This document shows, one piece after another, positions 53,021 to 61,228 of a DNA stretch of 64,000 nt. A model generated the notes under the pieces. It was given only the letters and a program-made list of their open reading frames with translations, was not told the DNA's origin and ran no database searches. Every line of letters starts with the position of its first letter. The first letter of the stretch is position 1. The position numbers were made by a program, and so were the translations under genes. Location of the stretch: positions 744,001 through 808,000 of the forward strand of contig NZ_JAFCJK010000002.1 in assembly GCF_018131005.1 (NCBI RefSeq), read 5' to 3'. This stretch comes from Bradyrhizobium lablabi (lineage in GTDB: Bacteria; Pseudomonadota; Alphaproteobacteria; Rhizobiales; Xanthobacteraceae).

Positions 53021-53423
53021 GCGGCTTATGCAGGCGGCCGCCGCCGACCCGAAGCAGATCCGGGGGTTCTATGCCGCCCTTCTCGAGGCAGAGATCTTCG
53101 TGCTGACGCCGGAGACCGAGGTCGGGCCGGAGGGTCGTCGATCTCTCAAGGCCAGTGAACCGTTCAACATCGCGACCGTCGATTTCAATGGGCTCCGTTG
53201 GCATCCGGCTTTCACCGCCAAGGAGCGCATTTCGACCTACTTGACCGAGCCGGAGTCATGTCTCGGAGCGAAAGCGCGCGATCTCTTCGCTTTGCTGCCA
53301 AAATCGAATTTCTGGCTTAACCCGCGCTCAGAATGTCAGAAGCCGCTGCCCGCCGAGGAAATCGCCCTCATCATGAACCGAAAGATCTTCGACATCGATT
53401 TTCGCCGACCCCGCCAAGCCTAG
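52995..53423 (+). CDS. SseB-like protein next to the activator
   Basis: 142 aa starting MFEPINRVERLMQAAAADPK. The fold cues are FYAALLEAEIFVLTPETEVG and SCLGAKARDLFALLPKSNFW, as in the SseB N-terminal domain. It overlaps the activator gene by 26 bp, and a GGAGG site precedes its ATG, so it is coupled. SseB family functions are poorly known. Its place suggests a regulatory or accessory part of the monooxygenase system. Confidence 0.65.
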   Translation: MFEPINRVERLMQAAAADPKQIRGFYAALLEAEIFVLTPETEVGPEGRRSLKASEPFNIATVDFNGLRWHPAFTAKERISTYLTEPESCLGAKARDLFALLPKSNFWLNPRSECQKPLPAEEIALIMNRKIFDIDFRRPRQA

Positions 53424-53892
53424 CAATTGAAGCCATACCTGTTGGAGCGGAAGCCGAAACCGCGCAGTATCGGTGGTGATCTGTTCATCGCGCCAACGAA
53501 GCGCATGGTCGGCGTGGCCACCGCCTCGCAGATCGCCTCCGCATCTGCCACCACGTTGTTGCCGCGCTTGCCAGGCGGCTGCGAGGGTGAAACGACGAGG
53601 GCGCGGCATGCTCAAGGGAGTCGTGGAGCGTGGCCCCTCGACTACAGGGCGGCCGCTTTTCCGATAGAACGGCAATGCCCTGCCCCCGTAGTCAAGACCG
53701 TAGCTTTTCAAAAAACGGCGGCGGAAGAGCCTTGCAATTTCAGGGAGGCTGACAGGACACCCCTTCCGCCAAAATCATCATTTTTCGGGTATTTTCGTGA
53801 ATGTCGCGCTTTGTACCCACCCGCCCGGCAGCCCTGCGGAGTGGCTCGCCGACGGCCATGTCACCTGCAACATTGAAGGCCGCGACTGTCGT
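53424..53892. other. Island border region with gene relic
   Basis: No intact gene. It contains the 14-bp tRNA-end copy (53758-53771) and the relic of a zinc-ribbon gene just after it. The part before 53750 shows no recognisable feature. Confidence 0.4.
53758..53771 (+). other. Candidate attachment site attR
   Basis: CACCCCTTCCGCCA, identical to the last 14 bases of tRNA-Ser at 40169-40182 and in the same orientation. It falls right after the monooxygenase gene set and right before a relic of a gene seen near 1.5 kb. Confidence 0.5.
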
Positions 53893-53916
53893 TCACGTCA
53901 GTGTCAAAGCTTCGTT
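53797..53916 (+). pseudogene. Relic of the zinc-ribbon-like gene
   Basis: The frame reads THPPGSPAEWLADGHVTCNI, nearly the same as PPGSPADWIAGGHVTCNI in the 1503 gene. The N-terminus is short and frame-broken (an alternative start MSRFVP lies one base off), and the C-terminal Cys pairs of the relative are absent. A decayed paralogue. Confidence 0.5.
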
Positions 53917-55029
53917 GGGCGTCGATCGCTCACTCTTGAAGGACGCCAGAAACGCGTACCACTCGTAACAGAAGGCATTGCGGACTGCTTTCGCATGTGT
54001 GTCATTGAAGGCGCCGTTGTACTGGCTTGGTTTAGGATGCGCTGACACGATGTAGGTCGAAGGATGAGAAACGAAGTGACTCATCTCGTGGATCAGCGAA
54101 GTGATCAGATCGCTGCTATCGACGTGATCAGATCCTACCCGGATGTGAGCAAGGTTTGCGTTCTTCTTCCACCATCCCTGCAGCTCCGCATCGGCGATGG
54201 TCGGGAGACCATGATGTTCCCTGTCCAAGGTGCGCTGCCTGATGACCCTGACGAAACGTCTCGTCCCGGTCCTCTCGGCCTTCGGGGTCGTAAGCATGGT
54301 GGCCGCGATGACGTCCCCCATGCTTGTGTAGATCCTGCGAAGTCTGTGCAGAACATCGCTGACATTGGGATACTTCATTTTTTCATCAGCGATCTTGAAG
54401 CACCGGTGCACGGTTGGTAACTCCAGCAGCGCGGTCTCGCTCTCTTTGTAAGTTTGGTAAAGCGCTTCCTTGGGATCGGGCCTGAGGTACGATTTCAGAT
54501 TGATCCCGTCCAGTTCGGCCGTTGCGACGTCCAAAGCCCTTATCGCCGCGGAAATCCGGAATCGCGCCAGGGCCATGCAGATGAGCGGCATCGTCGGATC
54601 TAAAGGGGGCGTGGGAGCGTGATGGTGGTGGGGCGCGGCGATTTCCCTCGCATCAGGCCTATCCGCCTTGGTGCCGCCGCTCGCCATCTCGATTTCGCCA
54701 GAAAGCGCCAGCAGGCTTTTCCAGGTGTTCTTGCCGGGATCGATGCGTCCGTCGTGGAGTAGTCCCGGGTGGTGCTGCTGGAAACGCAGGATCGCTCCTC
54801 GCGTGAGAGGACCGCAAAGACCGTCCGCATCGAGCATAGAGCCGGGCCCGCCACCCTGCGCTGTCACCCGATTGAGGCGCGATTGTACATTGCGTACGTC
54901 GCTTGTGCGATTGACACCTCCCTGTCCCACAGAACCGGAGAGGATCGTCGACTCCTCGGAGCCGGGGTCTCGGGTCCAGACCTCAACGCATTCCTTGTTC
55001 TGCATTCTCGCAAAATGCAATGCTCTCAT
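53893..55029 (-). CDS. M35-like zinc metallopeptidase with peptidoglycan-binding domain
   Basis: 378 aa starting MRALHFARMQNKECVEVW. An N-terminal peptidoglycan-binding domain (NVQSRLNRVTAQGGGPGSML, DADGLCGPLTRGAILRFQQH) is followed by a His/Pro linker (HHHHAPTPPLDP). The C-terminal peptidase has HEMSHFVSH (HExxH). A downstream AKAVRNAFCYEWYAFL segment resembles the N-A-x-x-Y-x-x-F/Y helix of M35 deuterolysin/Lys-specific endopeptidases. No standard signal peptide, so export by another route or cytoplasmic storage is possible. ATG 55029 has a GGGGG site. Confidence 0.7.
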   Translation of the reverse strand: MRALHFARMQNKECVEVWTRDPGSEESTILSGSVGQGGVNRTSDVRNVQSRLNRVTAQGGGPGSMLDADGLCGPLTRGAILRFQQHHPGLLHDGRIDPGKNTWKSLLALSGEIEMASGGTKADRPDAREIAAPHHHHAPTPPLDPTMPLICMALARFRISAAIRALDVATAELDGINLKSYLRPDPKEALYQTYKESETALLELPTVHRCFKIADEKMKYPNVSDVLHRLRRIYTSMGDVIAATMLTTPKAERTGTRRFVRVIRQRTLDREHHGLPTIADAELQGWWKKNANLAHIRVGSDHVDSSDLITSLIHEMSHFVSHPSTYIVSAHPKPSQYNGAFNDTHAKAVRNAFCYEWYAFLASFKSERSTPNEALTLT

Positions 55030-55468
55030 GGAATACCCCCGCACTCTCTCTGTGTCGCGCGCGACGGGCCGATACACCGAGTACAGCATATCTTTAGGGA
55101 CAGCGATTCTAGTTCTACCGTATGGTCAGTTGTGTGTCCGGCTGAGCAAAGGTTCAAGATTTAGCCTGCATGCGCAGCCAAAACGTCGTGCAAATTTGCA
55201 AAAAAAGGTCGGGTCGTCGCTTCAAAGACCGACCGACCTAAAGTCTCAATTGGAAGGCGGTCCGCGCGCTCCCGCAGCATTCGAGTTGTCGCACACCTTG
55301 CCCGCCCTGGAGCTCTCAATTCCTTCACAGCCGCACGACAAGCCTGGATGCGCAGGAGCATTGGTTCGGGGCTTGAATCGCGGTTTGGCAAGCCGGCAGC
55401 CCGCAGTGCCGCGCCGACATCAATCGATTCGGGATTTCTGAGAGATGCTGATGCTCTAGCCGCAATCC
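55030..55468. other. Intergenic stretch with no supported gene
   Basis: About 440 bp between the metallopeptidase start and the amidase end. A minus frame at 55161-55472 is open but shows no family features. Confidence 0.3.
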
Positions 55469-56872
55469 TCATTCGATCGGGGGCCGCCGCGTATGCCAGT
55501 CGGTGGTCGACTGAAACGCATGCGCGACGCGCGCCAGCACGCCTTCGGACAAATGAGGCCCGACCAGTTGCATGCTCAGTGGCATATTATCCAAGGCAAT
55601 TCCCATCGGCAGCGTGATTGTCGGGCTGCCGCTGAAGTCGAAGACGGCGGTGAAACGCAAAATGCTCAGCAGTATGTTTGGATCTGCCCCATACTCGCCC
55701 ATCTTCGTGAGCGTCGGGACCGGAACAGGCATCGTCGGAATCAGCAGAAGATCGATGTCCTCGAACATCGCCGCAAGACTGCCGCAGAATTTCAACCGCT
55801 CGTGGTGAGTGGCTGCGATCTCGACGCCGGTCACGGACCTCCCTTGCTCGATCAACTGCGCAAGTTCTGGCCCATATTCCTGTTTACGCGACGGATACGT
55901 CTCCAGGTGCGCTTCGGCGGTCTCCACCGAGCACATCGGGATCCACTGGCTGACAAGCTTCTCATAGGCGGGAAAACGTACCTCGCGGATTTCGGCGCCG
56001 AGATCGGCCAGCGTGCGCTCAGCTTCAAGCAACGCCTTGACGATCTGCGGGTCGATTCCTTCCTGAGTGTATTTGCGATCCACCCCAATTCGTAGTCCCC
56101 GAGCACCATCGCCGATGCCAGTCAGGTAGTTCGGGACAGGGGCCCGCAAAGTCGTTGGGTCGTTCGGGTCGCCGCCCGCGATGACGTTGAGCATCACTGC
56201 GGCGTCCGCAGCTGTCCGGCACATCGGTCCGATGTGATCGAGGGAGTCCGCCAGCGGAAAGACCCCGTGCCTGCTGACCCGGCCCCAGGTCGGCTTAATG
56301 CCGGTCAGGCCGCACGTCGCCGAGGGAAACCTGATCGAACCGCCCGTGTCGCTCCCGATCGAGCCATAGCAAAGGCCTGCCGACGTTGCGACACCGGATC
56401 CGCTCGAGGACGACCCAACCCAATAATTCGCATTCCAGGGATTGAGCGGCGCCTGATCGTCGGGGTGATGGCTGGTGTACGCGCCATCCGTCATCTTGAG
56501 CTTCCCAAGCGTCACAACACCGGCTCGTTCCAGCCGATCCACGATTGTCGCATTGAAGGACGGAACGAACCTTGCGTGAATCCTCGTGCCGCCGGCGGTC
56601 GGCGCGAACGTTGTGTAACACAGATCCTTTAATCCGATCGGAACACCATGGAGCGCGCCGCGCCAGAGGCCCTTTTCGATCTCGTTATCATACGCCCTCG
56701 CCTGCTCCATCGCGCGCTCCGCCAGAACGACGGCATACGCGTGAAAGATGGGATCGAGCTTTTCAACGCGGTTCAACGCTGCCTTGGCAACCTCCGAAGG
56801 CAACATCTCACGGCGGCGAATGAGTTCCGAAATTTCGGTGATGGATTTGTAGTGAAGCAGCTCGGCGGCCAT
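55469..56872 (-). CDS. Amidase (amidase-signature family)
   Basis: 467 aa. The Ser-cisSer-Lys triad is in place: Lys in VVTLGKLKMTDGAYTSHHPD, cis-Ser in YWVGSSSSGSGVATSAGLCY, and the nucleophile Ser in GSIGSDTGGSIRFPSATCGL. It hydrolyses an amide to acid and ammonia. It is last in the minus-strand amide-uptake operon and resembles the partial amidase at 63.5 kb (both have a YPSRK-x-EYGP block), so the operon carries two paralogues. Confidence 0.93.
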   Translation of the reverse strand: MAAELLHYKSITEISELIRRREMLPSEVAKAALNRVEKLDPIFHAYAVVLAERAMEQARAYDNEIEKGLWRGALHGVPIGLKDLCYTTFAPTAGGTRIHARFVPSFNATIVDRLERAGVVTLGKLKMTDGAYTSHHPDDQAPLNPWNANYWVGSSSSGSGVATSAGLCYGSIGSDTGGSIRFPSATCGLTGIKPTWGRVSRHGVFPLADSLDHIGPMCRTAADAAVMLNVIAGGDPNDPTTLRAPVPNYLTGIGDGARGLRIGVDRKYTQEGIDPQIVKALLEAERTLADLGAEIREVRFPAYEKLVSQWIPMCSVETAEAHLETYPSRKQEYGPELAQLIEQGRSVTGVEIAATHHERLKFCGSLAAMFEDIDLLLIPTMPVPVPTLTKMGEYGADPNILLSILRFTAVFDFSGSPTITLPMGIALDNMPLSMQLVGPHLSEGVLARVAHAFQSTTDWHTRRPPIE

Positions 56873-56901
56873 GGTGGTGCTCTGTCATTGTCGGGGTGCG
56901 G

Positions 56902-57663
56902 CTAGAATTGGACGCCGCGCGTCAGCGCTCCGTCCACGACGAGATTGGTTCCTGTAATGAAGCTCGCGGCGCGGCTGGCCAGAAACACCACCGCGTTCGC
57001 CATTTCTTGCGGCGTACCCATGCGACCGGTCGGGTTGAGGGCTAGCGCAGTCTTGTACAATTCGGGATTGTTGTCCTTGATCATGTTCCAGACCCCACCT
57101 TCAAAATAGGTGTTGCCTGGTGACACCGAATTGGCGCGGATGCCCTTGCCAGCCAATTGGTAGGCCAGGCCCTGGGTATAGTGAATGATAGCAGCCTTGA
57201 AGGTACCGTACGGGCCACTTGCGAAATCGACCTCCCGGCCGGAGACGCTCGAGATAGTCACGATCGCAGCCGCCTTGCTCTTTTCGAGAAAGGGCATCGC
57301 CGCGTCCACGAGACGCACCGTTCCCATCATGTCGGTCGAGAACTCCTTCTGCCAGCTCTCCTCATCCTGTCCTATCGCGAGCGCGCTGACATTGGCGACC
57401 ACGGCATCAATCCCGCCGAGCTTCGCGGCCATGTCTGTAACCCACGCCTTGAGGACGGCGCCGTCGGCCACGTCGACCGCGGCCCCGAACGCCGCAACGC
57501 CCTTGCCCTTGAGAGCCGCGACCGTGCTGTCCACGTCGGCCTGATTGCGCGCGCAGATCCCAACATCGGCGCCTTCGGCCGCGAAAGTCTCCGCAATCGC
57601 CCTGCCAATCCCCTTGGTGCTGCCCGTTACGAGAACCTTGGCTCCCTTAAGTCCTAGATCCAT
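56902..57663 (-). CDS. Short-chain dehydrogenase/reductase
   Basis: 253 aa starting MDLGLKGAKVLVTGSTKGIG. Cofactor loop TGSTKGIG, catalytic Ser in TISSVSG and YxxxK in SGPYGTFKAAI. An Asn-Ala-Gly type segment is replaced by VVANVSALA. It reduces or oxidises a carbonyl/alcohol of unknown identity, perhaps of the amide's acid part. It sits between the transporter ATPase and amidase genes in the same operon. The 57663 start is chosen over the frame's first ATG because family homology begins there. Confidence 0.92.
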   Translation of the reverse strand: MDLGLKGAKVLVTGSTKGIGRAIAETFAAEGADVGICARNQADVDSTVAALKGKGVAAFGAAVDVADGAVLKAWVTDMAAKLGGIDAVVANVSALAIGQDEESWQKEFSTDMMGTVRLVDAAMPFLEKSKAAAIVTISSVSGREVDFASGPYGTFKAAIIHYTQGLAYQLAGKGIRANSVSPGNTYFEGGVWNMIKDNNPELYKTALALNPTGRMGTPQEMANAVVFLASRAASFITGTNLVVDGALTRGVQF

Positions 57664-57740
57664 GTTGTCTCCTCCCTGATTATTCCTCGTCAGACATCCG
57701 TCCTGCTTGCGAGACTTTATTCGCGAGGACCCTGTCGGTG

Positions 57741-58451
57741 TCACAACAGAAGCTGCGCGCCCACATTGTCGGCATTGATCTCCTCGCCCGTCAACGATCG
57801 AGTGATCTTGCCTTTTTCCATGATGTAGCATCGCTCAGCGATCGCCAAGATCGTGTCGAGATTTTGCTCCACGAAGACGATTGTGGTTCCGAGTTCACGC
57901 CGAAACGATTTCAGCGATTCACAGATGTGCTGAACGATCGAAGGCTGAATGCCTTCGGAGGGTTCGTCGAGGATCATCAGCGTCGGATTTCCTATCAACG
58001 CACGTCCGATTGCAAGTTGCTGTTGCTCGCCTCCCGACATAGTCCCGGCTATCTGCCGCCGACGTTCCTTCAGTCGAGGGAAGTACTCGTAAACAAGCTC
58101 CGGCAACTTCTTGCCTTTCGGTCCGCCAATGAGCTCGCCGACCTGTAGGTTCTCCTCGACGCTCATCTGCGGAAAGACATCCCGTCCCTGCGGGATGTAA
58201 CCGAAACCGGCTCGCGCCCGGGCGTCAGCCTCCAGCTTCGTCACATCGCGATCCATGAATGTGATCGAGCCCCGCCACGTATCGAGAAGGCCAATCAGGC
58301 ACCGCATAAGCGTCGATTTGCCCACGCCATTACGACCGATCACGCCTACGATCTCGCCCCGCAAAACCGACAGGCTTACGCCCTGCAGTATGGGCGTGGC
58401 GCCGTAGCCCGCCCAAAGCTCCGATACGTCAAGGAAGTGATCAGTGGGCAT
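57741..58451 (-). CDS. ABC importer ATPase 2 (LivF/UrtE-like)
   Basis: 236 aa starting MPTDHFLDVSELWAGYGATP. Walker A GVIGRNGVGKSTLMRCL, signature MSGGEQQQLAIGRALIGNP, Walker B LMILDEPSEGIQP, H-loop VEQN. The short size and EPSEGIQPSIVQHI are typical of LivF/UrtE. It overlaps the preceding ATPase gene by 11 bp. Confidence 0.93.
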   Translation of the reverse strand: MPTDHFLDVSELWAGYGATPILQGVSLSVLRGEIVGVIGRNGVGKSTLMRCLIGLLDTWRGSITFMDRDVTKLEADARARAGFGYIPQGRDVFPQMSVEENLQVGELIGGPKGKKLPELVYEYFPRLKERRRQIAGTMSGGEQQQLAIGRALIGNPTLMILDEPSEGIQPSIVQHICESLKSFRRELGTTIVFVEQNLDTILAIAERCYIMEKGKITRSLTGEEINADNVGAQLLL

Positions 58452-59160
58452 GTGTCTTACCGAGGTAGATTTCTGCAACCTTTTCATCCGCAAGGATGGT
58501 CTCGAGATTGCCGCGAGCAAAGATCTTACCAAGGTGCATAACGGTGACGCGCTGCGCGACCTGCCGCACAAACGCCATGTCGTGCTCGACGACAAGTATC
58601 GTCATGCCCTCGGCATTGAAGGACTTGATGAACTCCCCCGTCTTGAAAGTCTCCTCCGGAGACATGCCGGCCGTCGGCTCGTCCAGCAGCAGGAGCTGCG
58701 GCTGCAGCGCCAGCGCCATCCCGATCTCGAGCCATTGCTGCTGACCATGCGAAAGCGCCCCGGCTGGCTTTCCGCTCTCCGACGCGAGGTTCAGATGATC
58801 CAGCAGGCGCTCCCTCTCCGCGTCTCGCTGGGCTCCCGAGAGCCGTCCTTGCAGCGCAATCTCGATATTCTGCCGAACAGGTAACTCCCTGAACACGCTT
58901 GGCGCCTGCATCTTGATGCTCATGCCCCGCTGCACGCGCGCGAAAGGACGCTCATCGGTGATGTCGACGGAATCGAAGGAGATCGTGCCCTTGGTAGGCG
59001 GATAAAGGCCTACGATCAGCTTGAAGAGCGTGCTCTTGCCGGCTCCGTTGGGACCGATCAGGCAGTGCACCTCGCCGGCGCTCACCGTGAGATCCACGTC
59101 TGAAACAGCCGTCAATCCGCCGAAACGCTTCGTTACGCCTTTCACATCGACGAGCGCCAT
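58441..59160 (-). CDS. ABC importer ATPase 1 (LivG/UrtD-like)
   Basis: 239 aa. Walker A LIGPNGAGKSTLFKLIVGLY, signature ALSHGQQQWLEIGMALALQP, Walker B LLLDEPTAGMSPEET, H-loop VEHD. The SHGQQQWLEIGM form is the UrtD/FmdF-like variant rather than LivG's SYGQQRRLEIAR. It ends 2 bp after the permease gene. Confidence 0.93.
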   Translation of the reverse strand: MALVDVKGVTKRFGGLTAVSDVDLTVSAGEVHCLIGPNGAGKSTLFKLIVGLYPPTKGTISFDSVDITDERPFARVQRGMSIKMQAPSVFRELPVRQNIEIALQGRLSGAQRDAERERLLDHLNLASESGKPAGALSHGQQQWLEIGMALALQPQLLLLDEPTAGMSPEETFKTGEFIKSFNAEGMTILVVEHDMAFVRQVAQRVTVMHLGKIFARGNLETILADEKVAEIYLGKTHAH

Positions 59161-59162
59161 AA

Positions 59163-60236
59163 TCAGGTCCCGTCCGATTGCAGACGGCCCGCGTCGGGCA
59201 GGGCCGCGGTCGCATCACGACGCCGACCGGCCGTCCAACGGTCGGCAACAAGCTTGCCTACACCGAGAACGAAGCCTTGCGGGGCGAGCATGACCGTGAC
59301 GAGCAGCAGTGTGCCCATCAACACAAGCGCCACCTGTTGGCTGTAGACCGTAATGGTCTGAAATCCGAACAGCAGCAGAAATGCGCCAACCAGCGTCGCA
59401 GTCAGATCGCTCCGTCCCGAGAATGCTACCCACACGATCGGCATGGCGGCCGCCGGCAAGCCGATGCTCGACGGAGTTATGAACTGGCCCCATGACGTAT
59501 AGAGAGCACCGCTCAGGCCGGCGAGCCCGCTGCCGATGACAAATGTCAGCAGCTGGTATTTGCGGACATCATAACCGAGCATCTCAGCTCGCTGCGGATT
59601 CTCGCGCGTGGCCACAATCACGTTGCCGATGCGGGAGTTCACCAGCACGCGCAGCGCGATGTAGACGATCACGATAAGGGCGACCATGACGTAGTAGAGC
59701 GCCGATCCCTCAATGTAGAAATCGCCGATCGCGAGCGGATCCATTCCCTTCATGCCGTTGAAGCCATTGAGCCGCGCAGGCCCGATGTGCCATTCCGGGC
59801 CGGCCGTCTGGCCGAGAAAGAATGCCAGCACCAGCGTCGCCGACAGCGTCACGATACCGAAGAAGATACCGTTGATGCCACCCCAGATCATGAAATAGCC
59901 AAGGATACCCGCCGCGACCATCGCGATAATGATCGACAGGACAAGGGCCGCGATCGTAGTCGACCCGCCGCCCATGTTGATAGCGAGGACGCCATAGGCA
60001 TAGCCCGCGATGCCAAAGAAAAATGTCTGGCCAAACGATAGCATGCCGCCATAACCCCACATCAGGCAGAGGCCGAGAGCCATGAAGATCCAGATCAGGA
60101 AATAGGAGAAATTGCCGACATCATAGGAATCCGCAAAGATCGGATAAACTAGCGCGGCCGCCAGCACGATCAGGAAACAGGACCAGAAGGTCCGCCCGCG
60201 TCCCAAGGTCTGCGGTCCATCAAGCAGCTTGAACAT
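59163..60236 (-). CDS. ABC importer permease 2 (LivM/UrtC-like)
   Basis: 357 aa, about 9-10 membrane segments. Family blocks: GLCLMWGYGGMLSFGQTFFF, GIFFGIVTLSATLVLAFFLG and RENPQRAEMLGYDVRKYQLL (the EAA-like cytoplasmic loop). GLSGALYTSWGQFITPSSIG also fits. It forms the channel with the LivH-type partner. Gene order SBP-permease-permease-ATPase-ATPase is the urt/fmd pattern. Confidence 0.93.
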   Translation of the reverse strand: MFKLLDGPQTLGRGRTFWSCFLIVLAAALVYPIFADSYDVGNFSYFLIWIFMALGLCLMWGYGGMLSFGQTFFFGIAGYAYGVLAINMGGGSTTIAALVLSIIIAMVAAGILGYFMIWGGINGIFFGIVTLSATLVLAFFLGQTAGPEWHIGPARLNGFNGMKGMDPLAIGDFYIEGSALYYVMVALIVIVYIALRVLVNSRIGNVIVATRENPQRAEMLGYDVRKYQLLTFVIGSGLAGLSGALYTSWGQFITPSSIGLPAAAMPIVWVAFSGRSDLTATLVGAFLLLFGFQTITVYSQQVALVLMGTLLLVTVMLAPQGFVLGVGKLVADRWTAGRRRDATAALPDAGRLQSDGT

Positions 60237-60248
60237 CAGGTCTCCCGC

Positions 60249-61115
60249 TCAGCGCCCACGACGGACCAGCACACTGGAAAGGCCCTCGGGCAGGACACGA
60301 ATGATGAGGATGACGGCGAACAGCATGCCGATCTGGCCGATGATCTGCCCGTAGCTGGCGTTCAGGGCCATGCGGATCATCGCCAGGAACACCGCGGCCG
60401 GCGCAGTCCCAAGCAGTACATTTGCTCCGCCGACTACCACGGTGACAAAGCTTTCCACCACAAACGTCGCCCCCATCGTCGGGATCAGCGTCATTGTCGG
60501 TGCGTAGAGCGCACCGCAAAGCCCCGCAAGACCAGCGCCGATGCCGAAACTGATCGCATAGATCCGTCCCGTGCGCGCCCCCAATGCTTTGGCCATCGCG
60601 GCATTCTGCATCGTCGCGCGAGCCATCACGCCGAAGCGCGTCTTCATGAACGTTACGTAGAGGCCGATAAGGACCGCGACCGCGCAGGCGAACAGTACAA
60701 GGCGATACGTCGAAAATGTATAGTCGCCGATCGCAAAGCTGCCCTCTGGCGTTCCGATACCCGTGATTGACGATCCCACGATCAGCAACATGGATTGCGT
60801 AACGATCAGGCTGAGACCCCAGGTCGCCAGCAGAGAATCGAGCGGCCTTTTGTAGAAACGGCGGACGATGAGAAATTCGACCACCACGCCCGCGAGCGCG
60901 GCAGTGAGCGCAGCAAGCCCCTGGGCAATGGCAAGAGGTACGCCGAGTTTTACCAGTCCAACAGTGACATAGGCACCGCACATGATGAACTCGCCATGCG
61001 CCATATTGATGACGCCCATCATACCGAACACGATGGCGAGCCCGGCAGCGGAGAGGATCAGGAATGCGAATACGTCGGCGAACTGATAGAACACCGAAAA
61101 CAGTTCAGCCGACAT
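60249..61115 (-). CDS. ABC importer permease 1 (LivH/UrtB-like)
   Basis: 288 aa, about 8 membrane segments. GLAIVFGMMGVINMAHGEFI is the LivH/UrtB signature, RFYKRPLDSLLATWGLSLIV and RFGVMARATMQNAAMAKALG follow. It makes the other half of the channel. A 113-bp gap separates it from the binding-protein gene. Confidence 0.93.
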   Translation of the reverse strand: MSAELFSVFYQFADVFAFLILSAAGLAIVFGMMGVINMAHGEFIMCGAYVTVGLVKLGVPLAIAQGLAALTAALAGVVVEFLIVRRFYKRPLDSLLATWGLSLIVTQSMLLIVGSSITGIGTPEGSFAIGDYTFSTYRLVLFACAVAVLIGLYVTFMKTRFGVMARATMQNAAMAKALGARTGRIYAISFGIGAGLAGLCGALYAPTMTLIPTMGATFVVESFVTVVVGGANVLLGTAPAAVFLAMIRMALNASYGQIIGQIGMLFAVILIIRVLPEGLSSVLVRRGR

Positions 61116-61228
61116 TCTTGCTCTCCTGGCGTTCTCCAGGGCGCCGCAACGTTGCGGCGCCCGCGCGCTGCAAAGTCATGACGCGATGAGACACGATCGG
61201 AAAAGCAAGACTCGTGCCCGCAGGCGCC

